A DNA stretch of 35,000 nucleotides. Origin: Xanthomonas theicola. Its GTDB lineage: Bacteria > Pseudomonadota > Gammaproteobacteria > Xanthomonadales > Xanthomonadaceae. Where the stretch lies: the NCBI RefSeq assembly GCF_014236795.1, contig NZ_CP049017.1, positions 1 to 35,000 of the forward strand, given 5' to 3'. Position 1 is the first letter of the stretch; the number at the start of each line of letters is the position of its first letter. The position numbers and the translations under genes were made by a program. Positions 19,461-28,519 of this stretch are shown here, in pieces. The notes beneath the pieces are model-generated. The model had not been told where the DNA came from. It saw only the letters and a program-made list of their open reading frames with translations, and did no database searches.

Positions 19461-20552
19461 ATGGGCATTAAGTGCGGCATCGTCGGCCTGCCCAACGTCG
19501 GCAAGTCGACCCTGTTCAATGCGTTGACCAAGGCGGGCATCGCCGCGGCCAACTTCCCGTTCTGCACCATCGAGCCGAACGTCGGCGTGGTGCCGGTGCC
19601 CGATCCGCGGCTGGGCGAACTGGCCAAGATCATCAATCCGCAGAAGGTGGTGCCGACCGCGGTCGAGTTCGTCGACATCGCCGGCCTGGTCGCCGGTGCG
19701 GCCAGCGGCGAGGGCCTGGGCAACAAGTTCCTGGCGCACATCCGCGAGGTCGACGCGATCACTCACGTGGTGCGCTGCTTCGAGCATGGCGACATCATCC
19801 ATGTCAACAACAAGGTCGATCCGATCTCCGATATCGAGACCATCGACACCGAGCTGGCCCTGGCCGACCTGGACAGCGTCGAGAAGGCGCTGAACCGCGC
19901 CGAGCGCAGCGCCAAGGGCGGCGACAAGGACGCGGCGGCGCGCAAGCCGGTGCTGGCCAAGCTGCAGGCCGCGCTGGCCGACGGCAAGGCCGGGCGCAGC
20001 GCGGGCCTGGACGAGGAAGAGAAGGCGCTGGTGCGCGACCTGTTCCTGCTCACGCTCAAGCCGGTGCTGTACATCGCCAACGTGCTCGAGGACGGGTTCG
20101 AGCACAACCGGCACCTGGATGCGGTGCGCGCGCGCGCCGCCACCGAGGGCGCCGAGGTGGTGCCGGTGTCGGCGGCGATCGAGGAAGAGCTGTCGCAGCT
20201 GGACGATGCCGATCGCGACACCTTCCTGGCCGACCTGGGCCTGGCCGAGCCGGGCCTGAACCGGGTCATCCGCGCGGCGTATGCGCTGCTCGGGCTGCAG
20301 ACCTATTTCACTGCCGGGGTCAAGGAAGTGCGCGCGTGGACGGTAAAGGCCGGATCGACCGCGCCGCAGGCGGCCGCGGTGATCCACACGGACTTCGAGA
20401 AGGGCTTCATCCGCGCCGAAACCATCGCCTACGACGACTTCATCAAGTACAAGGGCGAGGCCGGCGCGCGCGAGGCCGGGCGGCTGCGCCTGGAGGGCAA
20501 GGAATACCGCGTGCAGGAAGGCGACGTACTGCATTTCCGCTTCAACGTCTGA
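19461..20552 (+). CDS. ychF: Redox-regulated ATPase/GTPase YchF (OLA1 family)
   Basis: The 363-residue protein starts [20 protein letters not shown] with the P-loop GLPNVGKST. The G2/G3 region includes [14 protein letters not shown] and [20 protein letters not shown] coiled helical insert spans about residues 130-200, followed by the altered G4 motif (IANVLEDG) that lets YchF favour ATP, and a C-terminal TGS domain ending [17 protein letters not shown]. It associates with ribosomes and affects oxidative stress responses in other bacteria. It starts 116 bp after pth, beyond an inverted copy of the pth tail repeat. Confidence 0.96.
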   Translation: MGIKCGIVGLPNVGKSTLFNALTKAGIAAANFPFCTIEPNVGVVPVPDPRLGELAKIINPQKVVPTAVEFVDIAGLVAGAASGEGLGNKFLAHIREVDAITHVVRCFEHGDIIHVNNKVDPISDIETIDTELALADLDSVEKALNRAERSAKGGDKDAAARKPVLAKLQAALADGKAGRSAGLDEEEKALVRDLFLLTLKPVLYIANVLEDGFEHNRHLDAVRARAATEGAEVVPVSAAIEEELSQLDDADRDTFLADLGLAEPGLNRVIRAAYALLGLQTYFTAGVKEVRAWTVKAGSTAPQAAAVIHTDFEKGFIRAETIAYDDFIKYKGEAGAREAGRLRLEGKEYRVQEGDVLHFRFNV

Positions 20553-20682
20553 CGATTTTTGCCGGATCTCGGTGGTGCTCAGTAGCGCTTGATGGACAGG
20601 TTGGCCCATTTTAAATCAATGGGTTGCAGAAGTAATACGGTCTGCTGAGCGTTCCTGTTGTTCATCGAGGTCCAGAAAATTC

Positions 20683-20723
20683 GGGGGTAGCGTTGGGGGT
20701 ACTCGTGTTCAACCGTGGGGGTA
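20683..20723 (+). repeat. Three GGGGGTA copies upstream of the integrase remnant
   Basis: GGGGGTA occurs at 20683-20689, 20695-20701 and 20717-20723 in direct orientation, within an otherwise less GC-rich stretch. Such short direct repeats before P4-type integrase genes often act as arm-type integrase binding sites near an attachment site. The core site cannot be defined here. Confidence 0.45.
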
Positions 20724-20748
20724 CATCTCCCCGCAGTGGAGTCCAACG

Positions 20749-20990
20749 ATGCCCGAGAATCTACTCACCGACTTCAAGGTCAGGTCGGCCAAACCGACTG
20801 ATCGAGACTGGAAACTTTCAGACGGCGGGGGCTTGTTCCTGCTGGTCAAGCCTACCGGCGGCAAGCTCTGGCGGTGGAAGTACCGGCTGTAAGATAAGGA
20901 GAACCTCTTTGCCATTGGCGGCTTTCCTCAAGTAAGTCTTGCAGAGGCGCGTGCGGCCCGCGAGAAAGCGCGGGCCTTGGTCAAGCAAGG
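20749..20990 (+). pseudogene. P4-type tyrosine integrase, N-terminal remnant
   Basis: The frame from ATG 20749 reads MPENLLTDFKVRSAKPTDRD, then LSDGGGLFLLVKPTGGKLWR and WKYRL, stops at a TAA (20890-20892), and resumes in the same frame with LFAIGGFPQVSLAEARAARE and ARALVKQG. This is the DUF4102 arm-DNA-binding domain of integrases used by prophages, P4-like satellites and integrative elements. Similarity ends at about 20990; the core-binding and catalytic domains are absent. It is the left-over start of an integrase gene, with an internal stop and a truncated 3' side. Confidence 0.85.
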
Positions 20991-21350
20991 CAGCCGTCAT
21001 GTGGCGAGCGAGTCCAGTCTGTTGTGGAACAGGCGTGCTGCTAGCGGAACCGTCGGATGCGCGAGGGCTGTCCTGGCTGCGATGACCCCGGACGATCCGC
21101 GGCCGTCGGCGATGCGGGCCACGGTCCTGGCCGAGCGCGGCGGGATAGCCCTTGCCGCGGACAAGCCTGGGCGGCACAGCACTGACGCGGCGCCCGGCAA
21201 CCGGTGCCGGCATCGTGGCCCGGCGACCCGTGCCCGCGTCGAGGCGTCGTCGGGAGGGGGGGCGACCGTCCGCTCGGTCGGCCGCACGACGCGGGCGCTC
21301 GCGGCCAGGCCCCTATACTTCCCGGTGTCCACCCACAGGGTTCTCACCGC
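20991..21350. other. Gene-poor stretch before the MFS permease
   Basis: About 360 bp lie between the truncated integrase and the permease start. No recognisable protein is encoded. A TATACT hexamer (21314-21319) lies 32 bp before the permease ATG and is a plausible -10 element, but no clear -35 hexamer is placed 16-18 bp upstream. Confidence 0.4.
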
Positions 21351-22736
21351 ATGCGCGCATCTTCCCCGCCTTCGACCGCCCGCGCGGCCGGCGCCGCCCC
21401 CGGCAGCCTGCGCCGCTCGGTGTCCAATACGCTCAAGGGCTCGGCCGGCAACCTGGTCGAGTGGTATGACGTCTATGTCTACTCGGTGTTCGCCAGCTAT
21501 TTCGAGGCGCATTTCTTCTCCAAGGAAGACAAGAACGCAACGCTGTTCGTGTGGGCGATCTTCGCGATGACCTTCCTGATGCGGCCGATCGGCGCGTGGT
21601 ACTTCGGCCGCTTCGCCGACCGCTTCGGCCGCCGCCTGGCGCTGACCATCTCGGTGTCGTTGATGGCGCTGTGTTCGTTCGTCATCGCGGTCACGCCGAC
21701 CCTGGCGACGATCGGCATCGCCGCGCCGATCGTCCTGCTGCTGGCGCGGCTGCTGCAGGGCTTCGCCACCGGCGGCGAGTACGGCACCAGCGCCACCTAC
21801 ATGTCCGAGGCGGCGATCCCGGGCCGGCGCGGCTTCCTGTCCTCGTTCCACTACGTGACCCTGGTCGGCGGCCACGTGCTGGCGCAGGCGACACTGCTGG
21901 CGATGCTGCACTTCTTCGACGCCTCGCAGGTGTCCGCGTGGGGCTGGCGCGTGGCGTTCGCCCTCGGCGGCGTGGGCGCGCTGGTGGTGTTCTGGCTGCG
22001 CCGGAGCATGGACGAGTCGCTGGGTTCCGAATCCATCGCCGAGGCCAAGAAAGGCGGCGCGCGCTCGGCGGGCTCGCTGCACGAGCTGTTCGTGCGCCAG
22101 TGGCGGCCGCTGCTGCTGTGCTTCCTGGTGACCGCGGGCGGCACCATCGCCTTCTACACCTATTCGGTCATCGGGCCGAAGATGATCCAGACCGCGTTCG
22201 CCGGCAACGACGTGATGGCCGGCACCCTCATCAACCTGATCGCGCTGACCGTGCTGATGTTGATGCAGCCGGTCGGCGGCTGGCTGTCGGACATCGTCGG
22301 GCGCAAGACGCTGCTGGTGCTGTTCGGCATCGGCGGCGTGCTCTACACCTGGTTCCTGGTGCTGGAGCTGCCCAAGCAGAGCGACTGGCTGACCGCGTTC
22401 GCGATTCTGACCGCCGGCTTCGTGATCCTGACCGGCTACACCTCGATCAATGCGGTGGTGAAGGCCGAGCTGTTCCCGACCCACATCCGCGCGCTGGGTG
22501 TGGGCCTGGGCTACGCGCTGGCCAACTCGGCCTTCGGCGGCACCGCGCCGCTGTTGTACCAGGGCGCGCTGAAGACCGGCCACGTCGTCGCCTTCGTCTG
22601 GTACGCCACCGCGGTCATCGCCGTGTCGCTGGTGGTCTACATGTTCTTCCTGCGCAACAAGGGGGCGAACTGGCTGGACGACGCGGCCGCGATGCGCGAA
22701 CGCAAGCGCGTGCCAGCGCCGATCGCGCGCAGCTGA
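21351..22736 (+). CDS. MHS-family MFS permease (KgtP-like organic acid/H+ symporter)
   Basis: The 461-residue protein starts [20 protein letters not shown]. After a hydrophilic start comes the hallmark [19 protein letters not shown] near residue 33, then the inter-helix 2-3 motif [32 protein letters not shown], and a second-half copy [13 protein letters not shown]. Twelve membrane segments can be counted. The sequence resembles alpha-ketoglutarate permease KgtP and other dicarboxylate/MHS porters, which import organic acids with protons. The substrate is inferred only from overall resemblance. It stands alone, 280 bp before folE. Confidence 0.88.
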   Translation: MRASSPPSTARAAGAAPGSLRRSVSNTLKGSAGNLVEWYDVYVYSVFASYFEAHFFSKEDKNATLFVWAIFAMTFLMRPIGAWYFGRFADRFGRRLALTISVSLMALCSFVIAVTPTLATIGIAAPIVLLLARLLQGFATGGEYGTSATYMSEAAIPGRRGFLSSFHYVTLVGGHVLAQATLLAMLHFFDASQVSAWGWRVAFALGGVGALVVFWLRRSMDESLGSESIAEAKKGGARSAGSLHELFVRQWRPLLLCFLVTAGGTIAFYTYSVIGPKMIQTAFAGNDVMAGTLINLIALTVLMLMQPVGGWLSDIVGRKTLLVLFGIGGVLYTWFLVLELPKQSDWLTAFAILTAGFVILTGYTSINAVVKAELFPTHIRALGVGLGYALANSAFGGTAPLLYQGALKTGHVVAFVWYATAVIAVSLVVYMFFLRNKGANWLDDAAAMRERKRVPAPIARS

Positions 22737-23016
22737 CGCAGGACGCTGCGGCCCCGCGCCGGGGAATACTGCGCGGGCTGGACCGCCGGTGTCGGCCCGC
22801 GCCAGCGGCGCACCGTGCGGCGGGGCGGTCGGCCGTTGCCGCGACCGGGCCGGACCGGGCAGGGCTTGCGCTGCGCCCGGCACGCCCCGCGCGCCGAGCG
22901 CGGCCGGCATGGGCAGTGGCGCGGACGGGCGCCGCCGCCGGGGCGGCGCGCGCATCGATTCGGCGGCATTCGGGCGACTCGGGTACCATGCAGCCCCCTC
23001 ACGGGCGTTCTCACTC
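22737..23016. promoter_or_regulatory. Intergenic region upstream of folE
   Basis: This is 280 bp of very GC-rich sequence with no convincing gene. A TACCAT hexamer (22984-22989), 27 bp before the folE ATG, could be a -10 element; the matching -35 is unclear. Confidence 0.3.
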
Positions 23017-23619
23017 ATGGCCGACTCCAAGAAGACCCCCGAATCCCCCGTGACCCAGGCCCAGGCCGAAGCCGCCGTGCGCACCCTGTTGCGCTGGGCC
23101 GGCGAGGATCCCGACCGCGAAGGCCTGCTGGACACCCCACGGCGCGTGGCCGAGGCCTACGGCGACTGGTTCAGCGGCTATCGGGCCGACCCGCGCGAGT
23201 ACCTGCTGCGCACCTTCGAGGAAGTGGCCGGCTATGACGAGCTGATCGTGCTGCGCGACATCGAGTACGAAAGCCATTGCGAGCACCACATGGCGCCGAT
23301 CATCGGCAAGGTCCATGTCGGTTACCTGCCGCGCGGCAAGGTGGTGGGCATCAGCAAGCTGGCGCGCGTGGTCGAGGCCTATGCGCGGCGTTTCCAAGTG
23401 CAGGAGAAGATGACCGCGCAGATCGCGCAGTGCATCCAGGACGTGCTGCAGCCTCTGGGCGTGGGCGTGGTGGTGGAAGGCGCGCACGAATGCATGACCA
23501 CCCGCGGCATCCACAAGCGCGGCGTCAGCATGGTCACCTCGAAGATGCTCGGCACCTTCCGCGAAGACGCGCGCACCCGCGCCGAGTTCCTGCGCTTCAT
23601 CGACGGCGGCGTGCGCTGA
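23017..23619 (+). CDS. folE: GTP cyclohydrolase I
   Basis: The 200-residue enzyme starts [20 protein letters not shown]. It contains the [17 protein letters not shown] segment, the zinc-ligand motif [19 protein letters not shown], and [20 protein letters not shown] with the third Zn ligand Cys and substrate contacts. It converts GTP to 7,8-dihydroneopterin triphosphate, the first step of folate synthesis. The start at 23017 fits the family length; a longer frame upstream lacks homology. It ends 3 bp before the jetC remnant. Confidence 0.96.
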   Translation: MADSKKTPESPVTQAQAEAAVRTLLRWAGEDPDREGLLDTPRRVAEAYGDWFSGYRADPREYLLRTFEEVAGYDELIVLRDIEYESHCEHHMAPIIGKVHVGYLPRGKVVGISKLARVVEAYARRFQVQEKMTAQIAQCIQDVLQPLGVGVVVEGAHECMTTRGIHKRGVSMVTSKMLGTFREDARTRAEFLRFIDGGVR

Positions 23620-23622
23620 GGC

Positions 23623-24918
23623 GTGAACCTGCGGGCGCTGGGCGAGGCGATCGACCATGCGCCCGCCGACATCGAGCAGGCCGAGCGGACGCTCGAGGGC
23701 GTGCGCGAGGAGCGGATCGGACTCGGCATCGAGCGTGCGCAACTGGAGAAGCAGCGGCTGAACTGCGCCGACGCGCGCGCGGTCACGCCGCTGCAGCGGC
23801 AGGGGCTGGAAGAACGCCTGGGCAGCCTGGGCGTGCTCAGCCTGGATAACCTGGAAGCGCATTTCCGCCAGGCCGGCAATGCGCTCGCCGAGCAGGTCAG
23901 TGCCAGCGACAGGGAACACAACCGCCTGGAGCAGCTGTTGCTTGGCTGCTTCCGCCGCTACTGCCAGCAGTGGCCCGAAGACAGCGGCGACTTCACCGTC
24001 AGCCTGAGCAGCGCCGACGACTTCCTGGCGCGCCTGCAACGTCTGGAACGCGACGGCCTGCCGCAGCACGAGGCGCGCTTCTTCGATCTGCTGCAGAGCC
24101 AGAGCAAGAACAACCTGCTGGCCCTGCAGCGGCACACGGCCGAGGCGCGCAAGTCCATCGACCAGCGCCTGGACGAGGTCAATGCCAGCCTGGAACAGGT
24201 GCCGTTCAACCGCGGCACCGTGTTGACCATCGTACTGGCCGAGCGCCGCCTGCCGGAGGTGATCGAATTCCACCAGCGCCTGCGCGAGGTGCTGGGCCAC
24301 CACCAGACCGAACAGCGCGACCTGGCCGAGCAGCAGTTCGCCGTGCTGCGCGAGCTGGTGCGCAAGCTCGGCTCGCAGGAAGGCCAGGATCGGCGCTGGC
24401 GCGAACTGGTGCTGGACGTGCGCCTGCACGTGGAATTCGTCGGCGTCGAGCTCGACGCCGCCACCCGCCAGCAGGTGTAGATCTACCGCAGCGGCGCCGG
24501 CAAGTCCGGCGGCCGGCGGCAGAAGCTGGCCACCACCTGCCTGGCCGCGGGGCTGCGCTACCAGTTCGGCGGCGAGGACGGGCAGTTGCCGCGCTATTGC
24601 GCGGTGGTGCTGGACGAAGCCTTCGACAAGGCCGACAACGAGTTCACCGCGCTGGCGATGAACATCTTCGAGAACTTCGGTTTCCAAATGGTGGTGGCCA
24701 CGCCGCTGAAGTCGGTGATGACGTTGGAACCATTCATCGGCGGCGCCTGTTTCGTCGAGATCAGCGGCCGCCACGATTCGGGCGTGCTGCTGATCGAGTA
24801 CGACGAGCAGACGCGCCGGCTCAAGTTGCCCGAGCGCACCCGCGGCACGGCCATGCCGGGCGGTGCGGCGGCATGGCCGGCCGCCGAAGACGCGGCTGCC
24901 GGACCTGCCGAGACCTGA
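23623..24918 (+). pseudogene. jetC: jetC C-terminal part (Wadjet SMC-like ATPase), nonsense-broken
   Basis: The frame opens at GTG 23623 in coiled-coil sequence (e.g. ADIEQAERTLEGVREERIGL), continues with SSADDFLARLQRLERDGLPQ and RWRELVLDVRLHVEFVGVEL, and stops at an amber TAG (24478-24480). The same frame resumes with IYRSGAGKSGGRRQKLATTC and AVVLDEAFDKADNEFTALAM, the ABC signature and Walker B of JetC, then KSVMTLEPFIGGACFVEISG, and ends at 24918. JetC is the SMC-like motor of the JetABCD anti-plasmid system. The N-terminal majority with Walker A is missing, as are jetA and jetB. The signature SGGQ is SGGR here. Clearly inactive. Confidence 0.88.
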
Positions 24919-24923
24919 CCCGG

Positions 24924-24975
24924 ATGGCGCGCGCCGATGCGATGCTGTCGCCCGACGCCGCGCTGGCCGGGCGGT
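24924..24975 (+). pseudogene. jetD: jetD 5' fragment left of the IS30-family insertion
   Basis: An ATG at 24924, 5 bp after the jetC stop, opens a frame MARADAMLSPDAALAGR that runs up to the insertion sequence. Position and spacing fit the start of jetD, which normally follows jetC closely. The part is too short for homology to decide. Joining it across the insertion does not restore the frame of the rest of jetD, so additional bases were gained or lost. Confidence 0.45.
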
Positions 24976-26038
24976 CTCAAGAATCAAGTGCAACACGTGA
25001 TTTGAACGCTGCGATGTCCGCTTCCATTGCCTCGCTAGGCGTCTTCCAGCCAAGTGTCTGGCGAGGGCGAGTGTTCATCAGCAACGCGATGTGATTGAGG
25101 TATTCCTGGCTGACGGCGGATAGGTCCGCCCCCTTGGGCAGGAACTGGCGAAGTAGACCGTTGGTGTTCTCATTGCTTCCGCGCTGCCACGGTGCGTGCG
25201 GATCGGCAAACCACAGGTCGATGTTCAACCGTTCCATCAGCTCGGCATAGCGCGTCATTTCGGTGCCACGGTCATAGGTCAAGCTGGTTCGCATGGATGC
25301 GGGGAGCTTCTTCATCTGACGGGTGAAACCTTCCAGTGCGTCTGTGGCGGTGCAGCCGTCCATCCGGCACAGCACCACAAAACGCGTCTTGCGCTCCACC
25401 AGGGTGCCAACACAGGAACGATTGAACGCTCCCTTGATCAAGTCACCTTCCCAATGTCCTGGGACCAACCGCTGTTGCACCTCTTCGGGTCGGTGCACGA
25501 TCCGCGGTTCCTCAGGCACCCAGTTGCGTTTGGCGGCGGTCGTGCGCCGTGATCCCCGGGACGGCCTGCGCTGGCGCAACGCCTCCACAAGCTCCTTTTT
25601 CAGGCCGCCGCGCGGGTGCGCGTAGATCGTGGCGTAGATGGTTTCGTGACTGACGCGCTGGGCAGGATCATCCGGGGACATGAGGAGCAGCTTGGCAGCA
25701 ATCTGCTGGGGCGACCAGCGCCACAGCACCAGATGATCGCGCACCATCTGGAATAAATCCGTTCCCGGTGTCAGCCGTCGCCGCCGAACGCTGTGCTGAC
25801 GTCCTGTCCGGTAACGCATGGCCGCCTCTCGAGCACGGTAGACCGTGGCTTGCTGCCTGGCCAGCTCCCTGCTCGATGTCGACGGGCTTCTATCCAGCAG
25901 CCTGGATATCGAGCGTAAGCTCTGACCACGTCGCGTTTCGATTTGGAGTACCGCGCGCTCTTCTGCGCTCAGGTGGAGATAGCTTCTTGACATGCATACA
26001 CCCTACTGGCTGAGAGGGTGTTGCGCTTGGAAGTTGAG
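24976..26038 (-). mobile_element. IS30-family insertion sequence inside jetD
   Basis: The imperfect terminal repeats CTCAAGAATCAAGTGCAACA (from 24976) and, on the other strand from 26038, CTCAACTTCCAAGCGCAACA share 15 of 20 bases. About 1063 bp is a normal IS30-family size. TCT occurs at both edges (24975-24977 and 26039-26041) and may be a 3-bp target duplication, in which case the left end lies at 24978. It carries one intact transposase gene and separates the start of jetD from its body. Confidence 0.8.
24977..25993 (-). CDS. IS30-family transposase, intact
   Basis: The 338-residue protein starts MSRSYLHLSAEERAVLQIET, with the IS30-type N-terminal HTH (LRSISRLLDRSPSTSSRELA). The DDE core has VPGHWEGDLIKG (first Asp), SLTYDRGTEMTRYAEL (second Asp) and FADPHAPWQRGSNENTNGLL (Glu). 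The stop codon lies inside the left terminal repeat. The frame is complete, so this copy may be mobile. Confidence 0.95.
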   Translation of the reverse strand: MSRSYLHLSAEERAVLQIETRRGQSLRSISRLLDRSPSTSSRELARQQATVYRAREAAMRYRTGRQHSVRRRRLTPGTDLFQMVRDHLVLWRWSPQQIAAKLLLMSPDDPAQRVSHETIYATIYAHPRGGLKKELVEALRQRRPSRGSRRTTAAKRNWVPEEPRIVHRPEEVQQRLVPGHWEGDLIKGAFNRSCVGTLVERKTRFVVLCRMDGCTATDALEGFTRQMKKLPASMRTSLTYDRGTEMTRYAELMERLNIDLWFADPHAPWQRGSNENTNGLLRQFLPKGADLSAVSQEYLNHIALLMNTRPRQTLGWKTPSEAMEADIAAFKSRVALDS

Positions 26039-26043
26039 TCTAA

Positions 26044-27178
26044 GCCGTCTTGCGCGGGCAGTGGCGGCTGCAGCGCGGCGCATGGCTGCTGGACGAGGCC
26101 GCACCGCGGCCGGTGCCGCTGCGCATGCCGACCCAGGTCCAGGCCAGCGCCGCATTCGACGCGTTCGGCGGTTGGTTGCGCGCCTGGCGTGCGACGCCGT
26201 TGCCAGGCCAGGTGCAATGGCGCCAGGTCAAATGGCCGCAACTGGGGTCGCAGTGCCTGCCGCAGGCCTGGCAGGTGAGCGCCGACCAGGCGGCGCTGGC
26301 GCTCGGCGAGCACGCGCGCTGGCAGCGCGCGCGCCTGCGCGGCGCCGCGCTGGTGGCCCGCTGGCCGCAGGCGGCGGGTCTCGCCGCGCGCCTGCGCCGG
26401 CAATTCGATCTGCTCGCCGATGCGCCGGAAGCGGACTTCGCGCGGCTGGTCGCGATGGTCGACTGGCTGCATGCGCATCGCGACAGCGGCATGTTCCTGC
26501 GCCAGTTGCCGATCGCCGGCATCGACAGCAAGTGGATCGAGCCGCGCCGCGGGGTCGCGCCGATTGGCTGGCCGGCCTGCGCGGCATCGCCGAACCGCGC
26601 AGCTTCCATGGCCTGTCCGGGCTGCGCCGTGCGCCCGACCGGGTCCGCCTCGCCTGCTGGACCCGGCGCTGCGTGCGCGGCTTGGCGGCCTGGAGGACGT
26701 GCAGGCGCCGATCGCCCAGGTCGCCGCGCTGCGCCTGCCGGTGCGGCAGGTGCTGATCGTGGAGAACCGCGAGACCGGCCTGGCCTGCGAGGACCTGCCG
26801 GGGATGCTGGTGCTGATGGCACGCGGCTATGTCGTGGACTACGTGCACGCCATCGACTGGCTGCAGCGGTTGCCGCTCTACTACTGGGGCGACATCGACA
26901 CGCACGGCCTGGCGATCCTGCACCGCCTGCGCCGGCACGCGCCGCAGGCCATGGCGCTGCTGATGGACGCAGCCACCTTGCGCGACACTCCGTCCAGCCT
27001 GTGGGGACACGAGCGCCGCCAGCACCGCGCGCAGCGGTTGGACGCGCTCACCGCTGCCGAGCCGGCGTTGTACACCGATCTGCGCAGCGGCCGCTTCGGT
27101 CCCACGCCGCGCCTGGAGCAGGAGCGCATCGCCTGGGACTATGCATGGCCGCGCATCCGCGCCGCATTGGCCGGTTAG
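26044..27178 (+). pseudogene. jetD: jetD (Wadjet nuclease subunit), frameshifted body
   Basis: The segment starts AVLRGQWRLQRGAWLLDE and PRPVPLRMPTQVQASAAFDA, the DUF3322-type N-terminal region. The frame shifts near 26562 (after GIDSKWIEPRRGVAP, continuing WLAGLRGIAEPRSFHGLSGL in another frame) and again near 26650 (entering LLDPALRARLGGLEDVQAPI). The C-terminal DUF2220 part is then clean: VRQVLIVENRETGLA, LPLYYWGDIDTHGLAILHRL with the Toprim-like DxD, and a terminal IAWDYAWPRIRAALAG. JetD resembles the topoisomerase VI A subunit and cuts plasmid DNA with JetABC. The N-terminus is separated by an IS30-family element. Confidence 0.88.
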
Positions 27179-27211
27179 CGTAGGCAACGGCGTGCGCGTG
27201 CGCGCTGCGGC

Positions 27212-27531
27212 TCAGCGCGGCAGGTCCCGGCCCATCTTGCCGATCAGCACCATCACCACCACCCAGCATCAGGAACCGCTGCCGGATCAGCGGCACGCCG
27301 CCGCGCCAGCCGCGTGCCGGCCGCCGCGCCGGCGATATTGGCCGCGGCCACCGCACCGCCACCGCCAGCAGCACTTGCCCGCTGGGCACGAAGAAGCACC
27401 GCGCGGCCAGGCTGGTGCCCAGGTTGACCACCTTCGAGGCGGCCGAGGCGCGCAGGAAGTCCAGGCCGAAGCAGCCGATGAGCAGGAAGATCAGGAAACT
27501 GCCGGTTGCCGGAGCTGAAGCAGCCGTCTTA
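27212..27531 (-). pseudogene. TauE/SafE (TSUP) permease, 3' half, frameshifted
   Basis: On the minus strand the frame TGSFLIFLLIGFGLDFLRAS, SKVVNLGTSLAARCFFVPSG matches the second half of TSUP permeases. A first frameshift lies before TGSF, a second after QVLLAVAV (continuing VAAANIAGAAAGTRLARRR in another frame) and a third before VVVMVLIGKMGRDLPR and the TGA at 27212-27214. TSUP proteins move sulfite, sulfonates or other sulfur anions across the inner membrane. The 5' half is at 29798-30291, beyond three insertion sequences. Confidence 0.85.
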
Positions 27532-28380
27532 GAACCTGTTCACGATCTTTCCCGGGTAGTGCAAACTCTGCGGATGCGAACAAAGACGTATCCGAGTGAC
27601 ATGAGCCGGGAGCGGTTCGAGCAGATCCGCTCCATTCTGGAGCAGGCGCGCAAGCGTACCAAGCCACGGACCGTGGATCTGTAGGACGTGTGGTGCGCGG
27701 TGCTGTACCTGCTGCGCACCGGCTGTCAGTGGCCAGCGCTGCCCAGCGACTTCCCGAAGTGGCGCACCGTGCACTGCTACTTTGCCAAGTGGAGCGAACC
27801 AGACGATGAAGGAGTGAGCCTGGTGGAGCGGGCGCTCAAAAAATCAGGTTGGCGCGGCCCGCCAGGGACAGGGGCGCAACGCTTGCAGCACGTTCTTGAT
27901 CGTGGACGCACAGAGCGTGAAGAACACGGACACGGCCGGCCAGAAGGGTTATGACGCGGGCAAGAAGGTCTCGGGGATCAAGCGTCGCATCGCCGTCGAT
28001 ACCCAAGGCCTGCCGCATGCGGTCGCGGTGACGACGGCGGAAGTGACCGACCGCAAAGGCGCGCTCCAATCCCTGGATCGTTGCAAGCCGAACCTGGGAC
28101 ACGTGCAAAGCCTGTTGTGCGATAGCGGCTATACCGCAGAACCGTTCGCCGAAGGCGTACGAGAGATCCTGGGCAAGCAAGTCACGGTGCAGATCGCCAA
28201 ACGCAGCGAACTGCACATCTTCAAGGTCATGCCCAAGCGCTGGAGCGTTGAACGCAGCTTTGCGTGGCTGGAAAAGAACCGAAGGCTATGGAAGAACTGC
28301 GAGCGTAAGCTCAACAGCAGCTTGCAGTTCATCCACCTGGCATGCCTGACACTACTACTCAAAAGATCGTGAACAGGTTC
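27532..28380 (+). mobile_element. IS5-family element, IS427-like group (849 bp), defective
   Basis: Perfect 19-bp inverted repeats start GAACCTGTTCACGATCTTT at 27532 and mirror at 28362-28380. TTA is duplicated on both sides (27529-27531 and 28381-28383), as expected for the TNA target of this group. The right duplication abuts a second IS5-type element, so this copy appears to have landed exactly at that element's left boundary. Confidence 0.9.
27574..28372 (+). pseudogene. IS5-family (IS427-like) transposase, amber and frameshift
   Basis: The first frame starts MRTKTYPSDMSRERFEQIRS and is cut by TAG at 27682-27684, then continues in frame with CAVLYLLRTGCQWPALPSDF. It should pass into a second frame holding FLIVDAQSVKNTDTAGQKGY, LLCDSGYTAEPFAEGV and MPKRWSVERSFAWLEKNRRL (the DDE residues). 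The crossover point is a run of six A (27839-27844 region); with six As the downstream frame is not reached by a simple -1 slip, so one A was probably lost. This copy is not expected to make active transposase. Confidence 0.82.
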
Positions 28381-28519
28381 TTAGGGCCTGTTAACACTAA
28401 ACCAACCTGAGAGTTCCTCCGGCTCTGCCGGGGAGGCAGTAGAAGTTTGACGTATCCGGGAGTCCATCCCGGAGACTCCGCAACGTGAGCGGCCAAGCAC
28501 ACGAGACGGAGGAACCGAG

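Noticed and set aside
20683..20723. GGGGGTA direct repeats considered as a CRISPR-like array
   Set aside because: Repeats are only 7 bp, spacing is uneven (12 and 22 bp), and no cas genes are present; integrase arm sites fit better.
22737..23016. Possible additional gene between the MFS permease and folE
   Set aside because: Open frames exist, but they are short or GC-driven, with no ribosome binding site or recognisable motif.
24976..26038. IS30 element considered as part of a composite transposon carrying jetD
   Set aside because: There is no second IS30 copy in the window and the other insertion sequences belong to different families, so no composite structure is supported.
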